A DNA stretch of 64,000 nt from Congeria kusceri (GCA_027627225.1 CM051024.1:76319265-76383264), one strand, 5' to 3'. Numbered from the stretch's first letter, positions 22,518 through 34,073 are shown. The notes: generated by a model from the letters alone, not told the origin. A program made the numbers and translations.

Positions 22518-22949
22518 CTATGAATAAAAGGAAGTGATAAAGCTTGTTGTATTCATGTTTTTACCAAATATGCAGGCTGGCTCAGTTCCATGCCCGCTGC
22601 ACTGTCCGAACTGTAAACATGTCCGCCGTTCCATGTTGGTGGAATGGGGCTCTATGTTTACATGTTCAGGCTTAACACACAAGCTATTGTTGCATAAGTG
22701 GCTCACAGAGTCCCTGGCGTTCAATTCTGACTTCATGTAGCACATTAACGCTACACGGTGAACCAAGTATGTCTCTGATTTTATGTCCGAAGGCAATTTA
22801 GCCCTCATTCGGCCATAATAGGGTAAGGAACTATTTGAAATACAACCATTCCAGATCAAACAATCTGAATTGATGCATTTAATGCACATATTTTCTACTC
22901 TTTTGCTCAGAAATGACCAAAAATCTGCTTTCTCATCCATATTTTGCAC
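22518..22949 (-). CDS. His-Cys-box (His-Me finger, I-PpoI-like) endonuclease
   Basis: It encodes 143 aa with an intact His-Cys box. His84-x-Cys86-x4-Cys91-x4-His96-x8-Asn105-x5-Cys111 has exactly the spacing I recall for I-PpoI (catalytic His98, Cys100, Cys105, His110, metal-binding Asn119, Cys125). Cys117, His120 and Cys126 supply a second zinc site (CSGHGTEPAC). Cys30 and the CLIWNG/YYGRMR blocks upstream match the zinc-binding-loop region of such homing endonucleases. The known family cuts double-stranded DNA as a dimer with a bound Mg ion. All catalytic positions are present, so it could be active. It lies tail to tail with the transposase, 176 bp apart, inside the same flanking repeats, which suggests it is cargo or an accessory of the element. 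The start at 22949 is the first Met; translation upstream is not constrained. Confidence 0.85.
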   Translation of the reverse strand: MQNMDEKADFWSFLSKRVENMCIKCINSDCLIWNGCISNSSLPYYGRMRAKLPSDIKSETYLVHRVALMCYMKSELNARDSVSHLCNNSLCVKPEHVNIEPHSTNMERRTCLQFGQCSGHGTEPACIFGKNMNTTSFITSFYS

Positions 22950-22985
22950 TTGCAGACGATATTTTATTTTAACCCAAAGTCAGTT

Positions 22986-23459
22986 TAGGTCACAATATAC
23001 TAAAAGATTTCCTTAACAAATTCAATGTAAAAGCAATAAATTCAACAAAAAATAAACTCAACATTTTGCGCGTAGAGACCCTCATAACCATACCTTTTCT
23101 TAAAGAGCATTCCGAGCCGAATTGATTTAGACAATAAAAAAGATAGGTCATGTGATATGTAAGAAAGAACTCGACGCGAATCAAAGTTCACTGTTTTACG
23201 GCCATCTTTTTACCGGATACTCTCCAGTTGAAGGTATACTGCCAACTGTCAAAGTCTCGTCATGTAGTCTCCAACCTTCAAGCGAAACAGTGAATTTTTA
23301 GTACACAACAATGTTTTTCCTACCACACGTACAAAGAAATATTCAAAAATAAAGTCATGGCAAGTGACTATACAGAAAATTGTGTCTTCAAATAAATGGT
23401 GTTGATTTATTTAGAGAGTATAGCATTGCACACCTGAAATATTTAGTATACTGTAACCT
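22986..23459 (+). repeat. 474-bp flanking repeat, right copy
   Basis: Direct repeat of 19192-19665 with no difference that I can see. Near-identity implies that both copies arose, or were homogenised, recently. Confidence 0.9.
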
Positions 23460-24590
23460 GTATTGATCCGTTGCTGCCTGTAAACATCCGTGTAACTAAG
23501 GGCATAAACAATTGAATTATTGCAAAATTGCGTTGGGCAATTTTCTGCAGCCATTCGACTGAGTTGTTTGTGGAAAAATATTTTAACAATGTGATTTATA
23601 GGGTATTTATTACTATTTATATTGCGTGGGACGAAAAGGGCGCTTTTAGTACAAATCTGTTAAGAATAAGACTTCAATAGCGTCCATTAGTTTGTGTTAA
23701 TCGTCTTTGAACTTGACCACGAAAGCGAATGTCAACTGGAAAATAAACAAAATTTGTATTAAACTATTATTCATCCAAACTTACGTTTATCATTCCTCGG
23801 ACAGATAAGGCTAGGCTTTAGACTATTTCAGAACAGATCCTGTATTGTTTCCACAGCTCTCTTTGTCCTTTGGCTAGTGTTTAGGTTTGAGAATGCTACA
23901 TTGAACTACTTAAAATTTAAGCAGTTCACGTCCGGTGTATACACATGTATACAACGGTCACAAAACAATCGTCTTATAATGAATAGCCATGTAAGCTTAA
24001 CTTCTGAATTGCTTAATTATACCCCCACGTTTTATGAAAAGTGGGGGCTATATAGGATTCTCGTGCTGGCCCGTCCGTACGCCCGTCTGTCCGTCCGTCA
24101 TATTTGGTTTCCTCTCCATAACTTCTAATCGCCTGCAGACGTCCAGATTATTTTTCCCGATGACCAGAGGATATGTCGGGTGATACATATATAACCTATG
24201 CTTGTTTGACAAACTGTCAAAGTCACAATTGAAGGTGATTTTTTGTGTCTAAGCAACCTCTGCGAAGAGATGTAACTGGTTCAGAGCATAGCTAATTAAA
24301 TCCCTGCCGGTATGAAGTTCCACGTGACCTTAGGCAAACACCTGGCGCGAAATAAAATCACAGACAAGCACATGACAAAAACGTGGACAACGTAAAATCC
24401 TTGCGTTGTTATGTTTACTTTTGTTTCATTTTAACTTGTAATATACTAGAATATACTTGGACCAATAATGCAACATGTCTGTGTCATTCGTATAAAATAA
24501 TAATGATACAATAATTTTTTTGTAAAAAAGTATATCTTCAATCTCCTCATAATCGTCTCCCCTGAAAACTCCCAAATCTGTAAGTTTTTA
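23460..24590. other. Gene-free interval with a (GTCC)n-tailed hairpin
   Basis: No gene is recognised. At about 24020-24130 there is a hairpin (CCCCCAC...GTGGGGGC) followed by CGTCTGTCCGTCCGTC, the end of a dispersed repeat type that also occurs near 44300. Confidence 0.5.
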
Positions 24591-24654
24591 GACTGCGGCG
24601 ACAGCTGGAGTCTTTAGTACCGCAAATCGAAAGCATGTATCGCTTTTGAGATGG

Positions 24655-24712
24655 CAATTGCACAGTGGCCTCCCCTGCTTCAATACCATGGGGCAAGAGA
24701 GATCACTGATCA
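24655..24712. repeat. CAGTGGCCTCCCCTGC palindrome (copy)
   Basis: CACAGTGGCCTCCCCTGCTT faces GGCAAGAGAGATCACTGATC. It is the same foldback family as 10350-10403 and 28193-28257. The preceding ~60 bp (CTTTAGTACCGCAAATCGAA) also matches 28149-28190. Confidence 0.65.
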
Positions 24713-25166
24713 CACGGTCAATCACAACTACGAAATTGGCCTACTAAATACTAATTCAACCAAAGTTAAGCCTCAGTCACACATTTCCGATTTTTCCTAC
24801 CGATCTTGTGCCGACAGGGTCCCGAATCAAATATGTCAAAAGTCGGGACAATATTCCGAGAATCGGGGCTGGAAATTCAATTTTTGATCCAAAGATCGAA
24901 TATGGTCACGACAGCGACACGACAGCGTCTCGACAGAGTCCCGATTTTCCCGAATGCGACGCGATAGCTCCCGACAGCGTCCAGATAGCATCCCGGCATT
25001 CCCGTCTGTTTTTTTTATTATTTGCATCGTAGCGCTGTCTGGACGCTGTCAGGAGCCATAATCGGGAAGCATTAATGTTGGTCTGTAAAAGCTCTGTCAA
25101 TGAATGACAAACGCACACAAACACGCACAACACATACGATATATACACCAGACGTGATATTTAGAG

Positions 25167-25306
25167 ATTATTCACCGGGCAAGCAGGGCCGTCAGGCCAT
25201 ATCGGCCTGGCATAGCAATATCGGCCCGAGAGCTTTAGCTCGAGGGCCTATGTTGCGACGCCGGGCCGATATGACCTGCTGGCCCTGCTTGCCCGGTGTA
25301 TAAACT
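25167..25306. repeat. GC-rich hairpin element
   Basis: ATTCACCGGGCAAGCAGGGC pairs with GGCCCTGCTTGCCCGGTGTA. The inner arms are CATATCGGCCTGG and CCGGGCCGATATGA. It is a small palindromic element nested in the larger one. Confidence 0.85.
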
Positions 25307-25384
25307 TTTTATTAAATGTGAGCTTCGACGATTTTTGTGTGCATATTTTTCATTTAAAGCCGCCATACTATATTTAGACAATAA

Positions 25385-26951
25385 TATACGGCAGAACTGG
25401 GCCGGGCATCTATAATCGGCCCGCTGCCGATATAACGGCCCGAGGGCCTTTGGCCCGAGGGCCTATACGGCTAGGGCCGATTATAGACGCCCCGCCCAGC
25501 TCTGCGTATATTATCGTTTATAATACATATTATCCTGTCACAAGAAAAGAATCATGTTACTTTCTTTATTACACAAAATGTTAACAAAAACACCAAACAA
25601 ACTATCCGTACTTTTATTTAACATTCAACTAATTACGCAATACGTGACGCAATTCTAACGAATGACGTAATTTATAAACAGAAAAACAGTGACGAAACAA
25701 ACCAGTTTTCGCTGGACTCGCAGTTTTGTTGTGACAACGATTATGTCGTGTTTTCTTTTATTTTTAGTAAAATACATTACTATGAGTTTAATAAATGATG
25801 CATTGACGAATTCTGAATGATGAATGTGTCAGTTGGATAAATAATATATTTTGAGACTCTGAATCGAATAATATCAAACGTTCTGACCAGTCATTGCGAT
25901 TTCGTAAATCGTGTTTCTGGTCAGAATGGTTCACATGAAATTAATATCATGATTGTTAAAAATTAAGGCTTATGGATACAAGACAATGGAATTGCTTACA
26001 GTATTGTTGGATTTTTATTGTTGGAAGCAATGGATTGAAATTGAGGTACAGTAAAAGTTTCCGATCTGTTCAATTCTGATCGCGCGACTTCAATGCCAAC
26101 GAATGGCGTATTTAGTCAAAATTAAACGGTTATATCCGAAAATGCAAATACTGAATATTAACGAAAGTTTGTAGTTAAATTGATTAAATATATAGGATCT
26201 ATAGCCTATGCATCTTTGAGTTTTAGAAAAAGAATCACTGAACAAAACTGAACAGATCGGAAACTTTTACTGTACCTCAGTTTCATTCCATTGCTTCCAA
26301 CAATAAAAATCCAAAAATACTGCAAGCACTTCTATTGCCTTTTCTTATATCCATAAGCCTTAATTTTTAACAATCATGATATTAATTGCATGTGAACCAT
26401 TCTGACCAGAAACACGATTTACGAAATCGCAATGACTGTTCAGAACGTTTCATTTTATTCCGATTCAAAGTCTCAAAATATATTATTTATCCAACTGACA
26501 CATTCATCATTCATAATTCGTCCATGCACGATTTATTAAACTAGTGGTAATGTATTTTACTAAAAATAAAAGCAAACACGACATAATCATTGTCACAACA
26601 AAACTGAGAGTCCAGCGAAAACTGGTTTGTTTCGTCACTGTTTTTCTGTTTATAAATTACGTCATTCGTAAGAATTGCGTCACGTATTGCGTAATTAGTT
26701 GAATGTTAAATAAAAGCACGGAAAGTTTGTTTGGTGTTTTTGTTAACATTTTGTGTAATAAAGAACGTAACATGATTCTTTTCTTGTGACAGGATAATAT
26801 GTATTATAAACGATAACATACGGCAGAGCTGGGCCGAGCATCTATAATCGGCCCTAGCCGTATAACGGCCCTCGGGCCAAAGGCCCTTGGGTCGTTATAT
26901 CGGCAGCGGGCCGATTATAGATGCCAGGCCCAGCTATGCCGTATATTATTA
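25385..26951. mobile_element. Foldback element with ~690-bp inverted arms
   Basis: The left arm (about 25385-26070) and right arm (about 26250-26951) are reverse complements with modest divergence. The tips read TAATATACGGCAGAACTGGG and, on the opposite strand, TAATATACGGCATAGCTGGG. The spacer is about 180 bp of AT-rich sequence. No protein is encoded. Confidence 0.9.
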
Positions 26952-27210
26952 TAGAGTCCCGTCTATACAAATTCGGCTGAGTCTCCCGAAGGTTAAGGGA
27001 AAACCTTAACTGTCAGGAGTGCATAACCGATCACGCCGAACTTGTCCCGATGATTCCCGATTCTCAGGACAGCGTTCCGAAAGCGTCCAGACAGCTCCCG
27101 ACAGCGTCTAATACAGTCCCGATATTCCCGACGTTTGTATTATTTGTATCGTAGCGCTGTCAAGTCGCTGTTGGGAGCCATAATTGTGAATGTGTGACTG
27201 AGGCTTTACG

Positions 27211-27252
27211 GATAAATGAAAAGAAAAAGATCCGATTTAAACCATATTAAAA
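27211..27252. repeat. Block repeated at 32660-32700
   Basis: GGATAAATGAAAAGAAAAAG and the following ATCCGATTTAAACCAT recur with small changes at 32660-32700. Later matching blocks (about 28056-28160 against 32751-32890) suggest that both are parts of one older repeat now broken up by insertions. Confidence 0.6.
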
Positions 27253-27544
27253 ATCAACATAATTGTTTTATTCCAAATCTACGATTACATAACCGATCTA
27301 TGATACCATTTCGGTATGTTTATGTGTGTTGTTTACTTATCAGTTACGTAATTAAGTTTTATTGCGTAAGTCTAAAAATGTGTATTGACTCAGTTTGCGT
27401 CTCGTAAGTCACCTGCACGCGTCGTGTATTACTTTAGGACATTGTGGAAAGCTTTCGCAGTTTTATCCACACAGCGGACTCAATTATGCAAGTGTGGGCT
27501 GGAAAATAATGACCGATGGTGTTTTAATGTTTACAAAGGAATTG

Positions 27545-27956
27545 TACGGCGGCATAGAGGGGACATTAGAAATATTTTATTTAACACGTGCGCATGTAAT
27601 AGTTAACACGTGCTCACGTGTTGACTAACACGTGCGCACTTGTTAACCATCACGTGCGCACGTGATAGTAAACACGTGCGAACGTGATGATTGACACGTG
27701 CGCGAGTGTATGCCAACACGTGCGCACGTGATAGCTAACACGTGCGCACGTGAAAACATCACGTGCGCACGTGTTAATTACGGCGGCATAGAGGGGACAT
27801 GATACATATTTTATTTAACACGTGTGCACGTGATGCTTTCACGTGCACACGTGATGATTAACACGTGCGCACGTGGTAGCTAACACGTGCGCACGTGATG
27901 CTTTCACGTGCGCACGTGTTTAATAAAATATTTATCATGTCCCCTCTATGCTGCCT
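27545..27956. mobile_element. Palindromic element packed with CACGTG sites
   Basis: TACGGCGGCATAGAGGGGAC starts at about 27545 and again at about 27779. The matching inverted end GTCCCCTCTATGCTGCC closes the element at about 27956. The interior is a run of CACGTGCGCACGTG units separated by short TTAA/ATGA spacers, with about 24 CACGTG hexamers in about 330 bp. CACGTG is the canonical E-box of bHLH factors. The first copy lacks its own right end, so two copies appear fused. Confidence 0.85.
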
Positions 27957-28292
27957 TAGAATTGTTACTAAAGACGAATTGTGAAATAAAACATGAACTG
28001 TTAATGACCATAAAATATAACAGTTTGAAACAGTATGAGTTTGAAACATTAACGATGAAGAACTAGTTTTCTTACTTTAAAACGTTGTAATATTCTATAA
28101 TTAGTAATGTGTGACCTTTAACTTTATCTGGCAAACCGCAGCAGCCTTTAGTGCCGAAAATCGAAAGCAAGTATCGCGGTTGACATGACAATTGCACAGT
28201 GACCTCCCCTGCTTCACTGCTTTCAATATTGTCGACCAGGGGAGATCACTGATTACACGGCAAATCAGACCTGGGGAAACAATTCCTTTGCA
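27957..28292. other. Gene-free interval with a foldback
   Basis: It contains the CAGTGACCTCCCCTGCTTC palindrome at 28193-28257 and the block matching 24595-24650. No gene is seen. Confidence 0.5.
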
Positions 28293-29479
28293 CACGGTGT
28301 TAAAACGAATCGGTCACCTCTCCGTTAAAACTAACCAAAAACGCACCCTCTCCGCAACGGTACATGTCCCTCTCCGTTAAAAATCAACATGGAAACTACC
28401 GGTAGGTCACTTTCACGTTAACATACTAGCTTTTTATCGCTAAAATTTGAGTTTTATTTGTTTTACGGAACATCTTGGACATTGAACTGCTTATGTATCA
28501 TGGATTTTACTCCATAAAACAGTATGTTCTCTAGAAATAAACTCTGACTGACATTTGCTAATTTCAGTGATGTTTTCTGTCGTAATTTCCTTTGTTTAAT
28601 TAAAAGCCGGTGTTTTATGGACCAAAACTTAATTAAACAATGATTCGACTATGGATGTATGTTGTTATCGATAGCACAATTAGTAGAAAAAATGGCATAA
28701 ATGCCATAAACTTAGGCCACGAAACAGAATAGGCAGGTACTGGTAACCTCTCCGTATGAGGAACCGGTACCCTCTCCGTCTCCACAGCTTTTATTGATAC
28801 TTTCGCTACAAAACAAAAACATGTAAAACATTAATTTTGCATAATGTAATTTGTTGTCATACAAATGTATGGCATTAAACATAATTTCTAGCTGTTTGCT
28901 GCCCTTTCTGAAATTGAATTATTTTCAATTTGAAGACGAGCTTTTACGTCATCAACTCTTATTGAATTTTATTCAAAATTGTTGGTGCTATGTGATTGAA
29001 AGGGGCGTATCGACGGCTAATACGGAAAGTTTTATGATAAATAAAATTTAATTTTAAGAAGTATTTATTAAATGATTGCTTAACACATAGGTCTCGTTTT
29101 TATAACCAAACAGTAAAATGTTGTCTTTTATAATTATGAAAAGTGGTCACCGTGACACTTTGCGTGGGCGCGGGAAAATTAGTAGTAGTAGTTAAATCGA
29201 TATAAATGAAATGTACATCAAGTACCGCTATGTGCATGCACACTATTTATAACTGTACTGTAGCATGAGAAAGATATCATTGAAGTGAGAGATTTTGTAG
29301 GCGTGAGTTCATATCCTACAGGAACCCTGTGTATCAAAACACAAATTTTTGGCATTGTATTAATTTTTTTCTTAATTATTCCATCAGCATATATTCTTGC
29401 TATTAGAAAATTATAGAAAAAAACCTTCGGGTGCTGAACACTCGACTTCCTCGTATTTAATAGTACTCTGGCCTATTGT

Positions 29480-30220
29480 TTATAGAATAGGTTAATCACT
29501 GTGATGAAGTATGTAGAATTTTAAGTCTATACTTATGGATATTGAAAAATTTGACCTAAAATTGTAAGTTGAAAAGAGGGCAAAACCTCCACCAAAATCC
29601 TTGATATACTTACCTCATCTTGTCTACAGAATGGGTTCATAACTGTGATCAAGTATTTTGAGTTTCAAGTCAATACCTCTTATAGATATCGTAAAATTTG
29701 ACCTAAAGCAAAAAAAAATAAAAAAATTCTAAGTTGAAAAAGGGGCAATAACTCAAACAAATCCTTGATAGAGTTACCTCCTCTTGTTTACAGAATAATT
29801 TCATCACTGTGATTGAGTACGTTGAGTTTCAAGTCAATATTTCATATAGGTATTGAGAAATTTTACCTAAAGCGGAAATTGTCAGTTGAAAAGGGTAATA
29901 ACTCCAACAAAATCAGTAAGAGTTACCTCATCTTGCTGCAGAATGTGGGCAGCACCATAAACAAGTTCCTTGTGTTTCAATTTCATGTCTTTGATAGTTA
30001 TTGGGAAATTTTATATTTACCTAAAATTGTCAAAATATGCCAAGTTTTAAGTGCAATCAAGGGTAGATAACTTTGGAAATACAAATCACAGAGTTACCAG
30101 TCTTGTTGTAATGGATAATCCTTTGATAGTGAACAAGTATTGAAAGTTTCAAATGGATACCTTTGATATTTTTGTGAGAAATGGACTCTGACAAAAAAAT
30201 TAACCTAAAAATCGTCGAGT
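29480..30220. repeat. Degenerate tandem repeat inside the 4.3-kb element
   Basis: Four to five divergent units of about 140-180 bp share GAGTTACCTCATCTTGT, CAGAAT, CACTGTGAT, GAGTTTCAAGTCAATA and AAATTTGACCTAAA. They are non-coding. Confidence 0.7.
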
Positions 30221-30664
30221 TAAAAATGGTAATGTGCCTTGTTAAGACGTTTCTATATTTACGGGAATTACCGTCAATATGCCACTTTAATTAGCAAAAT
30301 GGTACTTTGGTATCATTATTTTTTTCAGTTGATCTCTGACAGTTGTTGCACTGCGTCTTGTTAATATTGTAAGATTATAATAATTGTCACTTGTAAATAA
30401 CAGCACGGTTATTAAACTAATAAAGAAAATTTATAACCGAGAAATAAAAAAAAGACAAAATAAAGAAAAATGATACAAAAGTAAAAAAACAATATGAAAA
30501 GAAAAAAGAAAGGTTTTGACAGGACACGAACCACAGTCTAATATCAATCAAGGGCGACTTGGGTAGATCGGATGAAAATTGTTTGACTTTGACATGACAG
30601 AAACGAAAGTGATCTACAGACAGACTGTCAGACTGACATAAAGCAATACAATAGTTCAGTTTAA

Positions 30665-30853
30665 ACCTATGTATTTTAGCTCGATTGCATCGAAAGCCTA
30701 AGGCTTATTGAGACACTATCGAGTCCGATTCCTGGGTAGAACTAGTACTTGGTGTCTTTTGGGGATATCTTGAGTACGTTCCTAGTGTGGGGATCGAACC
30801 CGAGACATCTCGGTCGATAGGCGGACACCATATCCACTACGCCACCGCGACCT
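30665..30853 (-). mobile_element. tRNA-derived SINE
   Basis: Read on the minus strand, it starts GGTCGCGGTGGCGTAGTGGA with an A-box-like region, and has a B box GGTTCGATCCC near 30790. The body extends towards lower coordinates. The acceptor stem is not matched, so it is a SINE head rather than a tRNA gene. Confidence 0.65.
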
Positions 30854-32601
30854 CAAGCAAACCAATACATCGATAAGGGGACAGTTGAACATGGTAGGAT
30901 TGTGTATTTTAAGTCAAAGGATACATGCATTTGATACAATTAACAAACGTGCATTTATTGCACACACAATATACAAGTCATATTATTAAAATACATAATT
31001 TTTTACTTTGTCAAACTTTAATCGATTAGTTTTTTCAAAAGCTGACATATTCTCAATGATTATACTTTAAATTATATTTTCTTTTCATAATAATATTCAT
31101 TTTCTGATGTTTTTGAAGGAAAATGTAACTGTAATAATTTTCGTTGCTGCATTTTTACTGAAAATCGCGTGTATCGTGTAATTGATCACCAAAGTGGTAG
31201 TGTTCTACACATCTTGAGTTGAAACGGATTTAAAAAAAGAAACATCTCCCTATCAACAGCCGTATAGATAAGAACTCGTGCATTAAGGAACTATAACGGA
31301 AAGGTTGCAGGTACCATACACGGAGGACACAGGTACCACAAAAATGAAGTAACGGAAAGGATACAGGTGCCGGGGTGATACTAATTTCATTCGTTTTGTG
31401 CATATTTTAGACAGTATTTATCATTTTTTGTGTGATTTTTACTAATGAAATATTAGTTGAGAATGCACCTAACAGGAATTGACAGAAATCGATACACATA
31501 TATACACAAACTTCAAATGTAAATATGTGGGGTTGACGACTGTCTGAAATTGTTTTCTATCGTGTAAGTGTAACGTTTCGCCCGAGCTTCGGGTTTGCAA
31601 GTATGGCTCACACAATTAAACAATAGAACGAATAATATAACTAATATGTATATATAATTTTCCTCAAGCTACCTTGCTTTATGATTAGCTTATTGTAGAC
31701 AAATGATTGGTATGGAACAGTAAATTAAATAGAATTAACTACTATTATTATACAATGACCCCGAGCATGACTTCCAGTCTGCTACGATATCCTGAGAGTG
31801 GTCTGGAAAATTGTATTGACCCCGAGTCTTTGTTATGAAACACTATATAATACACCGGGTCTGGTACACAGGCCTGTATGGTGTTTATTACTATATGACT
31901 CTTTACCCTGGGTATGGAACCTATGAAAAGTGACTTGGAGTCTTGGTACGGAGGTATGGAACTTTTATATTATCAATTTACTAGCGACCCGAGCTATTGA
32001 GGGGTAGGAATCCTGCTAACATGGCCCATATGTCGCAAGAAGAGGATTGCCAGCCTCAGAGCGCCCAAAGTCCCTAGTCTTTAATCAATAATATAATTTT
32101 AATAACCTTCTATATTACTGTCGATTTTAGCTTGGCGAAAACGGGAGCACATCTGCTAGAATTTACCAACGCTCACGCTTTTATACTACCCGCACATCCG
32201 TGTAACTTAACTACCTAATTACTCATGCGTAATAAACACGGGCTTTATAACCTAACGCATGCGACTGTTCACACATGACTTTCTTTGAGAAATATTTGCC
32301 CTTAGGCGCAATCAGTGACTGTGTGTAATGTAGATCAATTGGATGGGTAAATTCGTCACATAAGTTCCGTATTGCATTTGTACAAAAGCAAACATGCTGT
32401 TTCAAAGCTTAATGATACTAATATTCCGTGCGCCATACATTTTCAAGCAACTTACCTCATAACTTCCATTTTTATGTGTTGATCGATGCCTCCCTACATC
32501 CAAACATCCTGATTTAACGGAGAGTGGCAGGTACCGTAACGGAGAGGGTGCGTTTTTGGTTAGTTTTAACGGATAGGTGACCGATTCGTTTTAACATCGT
32601 G

Positions 32602-33580
32602 TTGCTGTTAGTGGATTGGTCCACTAAATACTATCAATAAACCAATCCAGCGATTGCTATGGATAAATGACAAGAAAAAGATCCGATTTAAACCATTACG
32701 AACAAAAAGACATATTCAATGTTAATATAAAATTGATCAGCTTAAAGCATCGTCAATGAAGAACTATTTTTTCTTACTTGAAATATATTATATAAAATAT
32801 TAAGTTAATACTCTATAATGATTAATAACTTGTCGTGACCTTTAATTTCAACTGACACAAGCCGCAGTCTTTCGGCGTTCAACGTTTGGATTAACTCGTG
32901 GTGGCAGTGGTAACTGAAGAGTACCAATTAGGAAGTAACCACTGAGGGGAGTTTGGCAGTATTGGGGGAGAGCATAACCCAGTAATCACCTTAGAGCGAT
33001 AGCTCTAGATTTTAGACAGGAATAATACGATTAAGACTATTATATACTACGTTAATCCAACTGACCAGTAGATACTTGTCAATCTAGGATTGCCTTGACC
33101 AATTATGGGTCTATATTTCAGTGGTAAATAATAGTACCTAACTTCCTAGTGCATAATCCAATCGATTTACTTCAAATCCTTGAACATACAACGTTATAGA
33201 CAAGGCAGAAAGGCGGAACGAACTATGTGTTTGCTACTGGTTAATTCAAATTTATTGAGTGGCTCATTCAATCATTTTACCTAGAACCATCGGAATGTTA
33301 ACATGCAATGAACAGAAATAAGGCAACAAAGAACAGTTTTGGAGGACTAGTGAAAGAAAAGAAGAAAGGTTCATATTGCAAAACTGGATCGAACATGCAT
33401 TTTTTTTCAGTCAAAATGTCAAACGCTTACTTCAAGCTTCTGGTTATAATAATTTTAAACAACTTTAAATCTAGCCGTAATTCATTACCAATACGTATTT
33501 AAGGTATTTAGGATAAAAACGAACATTATGTGTTCTTGACTTATATATAGTCGGTTTAAATGCAAGTGAGATTCATTATA
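32602..33580. other. Gene-free interval
   Basis: The first ~290 bp match parts of 27211-28160. The rest is AT-rich with no supported gene. Confidence 0.45.
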
Positions 33581-33582
33581 AA

Positions 33583-34073
33583 CATGAACAAATAGATACA
33601 GGTAAATCAGACGATTTATAAATAAGAAAATCACAATTTCCCCAATTTTCAGAAAATGGTACAAATCGATACAGGTAAATCAGACGATTTATAAATACAG
33701 ATGATTGCATAAACAGAAAATCACAATTCCCCCAATTTTCAGAAAATGGTTCAACTCTCATTGTAAACTTCTTGAACAAATCTGTTTTCAAACTATGTAT
33801 ATCTATAAGACTATAATATATATACACGTTCATGTTTTGTCGCGCGAGGCTCGCGTGCGACGGATTTTTGTGATCATTCATAATTCGATATTTATCCGAG
33901 AATGTTAAAGGCACCTGTTCACATATTGCTATTCGTGAACAAATCTGTTTTCAAACTATGTATATCTATAATACTATAATATATATGTACAATTTCATGT
34001 TTGTCGCGCGAGGCTCGCGTACGACGGATTTTTGTGATCATTCATAGTTTGATATTTATCCGATAATGTTAAA
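33583..34073. repeat. Two adjacent tandem duplications
   Basis: GATACAGGTAAATCAGACGA with downstream CCCAATTTTCAGAAAATGGT is duplicated at about 33594-33661 and 33670-33751. Then a ~145-bp block containing GAACAAATCTGTTTTCAAAC and TCGCGCGAGGCTCGCGT is duplicated at about 33773-33910 and 33936-34073. Confidence 0.85.

Larger units (their letters stand above)
19192..23459. mobile_element. Composite mobile element: transposase plus His-Cys endonuclease between 474-bp direct repeats
   Basis: Two apparently identical 474-bp repeats (19192-19665 and 22986-23459) flank about 3.3 kb holding a complete transposase gene on plus and a complete endonuclease gene on minus, arranged tail to tail. Each flanking repeat has its own terminal inverted repeats (AGGTCACAATATACTAAAAG at one end; the other end reads AGGTTACAGTATACTAAATA on the opposite strand). 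I found no convincing target-site duplication around the whole unit or around either repeat. The layout recalls a bacterial composite transposon. An alternative is a MITE duplicated by recombination around an unrelated insertion. Confidence 0.6.
24769..27205. mobile_element. 2.4-kb inverted-repeat element with TTA target duplication
   Basis: The ends are AGCCTCAGTCACACATT (24769 onward) and AATGTGTGACTGAGGCT (to 27205), flanked on both sides by TTA (24766-24768 and 27206-27208). A 3-bp TTA duplication fits PIF/Harbinger-type insertion. The subterminal parts on both sides are rich in related CCCGACAGCGTC motifs and share GTATCGTAGCGCTGTC-like blocks. No transposase is encoded. It contains a hairpin and a larger foldback element. 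Confidence 0.75.
28293..32601. mobile_element. 4.3-kb element with long terminal inverted repeats and CTCTCCGTTA motifs
   Basis: The left end (CACGGTGTTAAAACGAATCG, continuing to about 28380) is matched on the opposite strand by the right end (CACGATGTTAAAACGAATCG, from 32601 back to about 32515). The inverted repeats are about 80 bp and contain ACCTCTCCGTTA and ACCAAAAACGCACCCTCTCCG-type sequence. Related subterminal motifs (CTCTCCGT, ACGGAAAGG, CAGGTACC) occur at 28738-28780 and 31285-31370. The flanks TTGCA and TTGCT may be an imperfect duplication. There is no transposase: no open frame over 85 codons has any recognisable motif. Confidence 0.75.

Noticed and set aside
19192..23459. LTR retrotransposon interpretation of the 474-bp direct repeats
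   Set aside because: No TG...CA ends, primer-binding site, polypurine tract or reverse transcriptase; the interior encodes a DDE-type transposase and an endonuclease.
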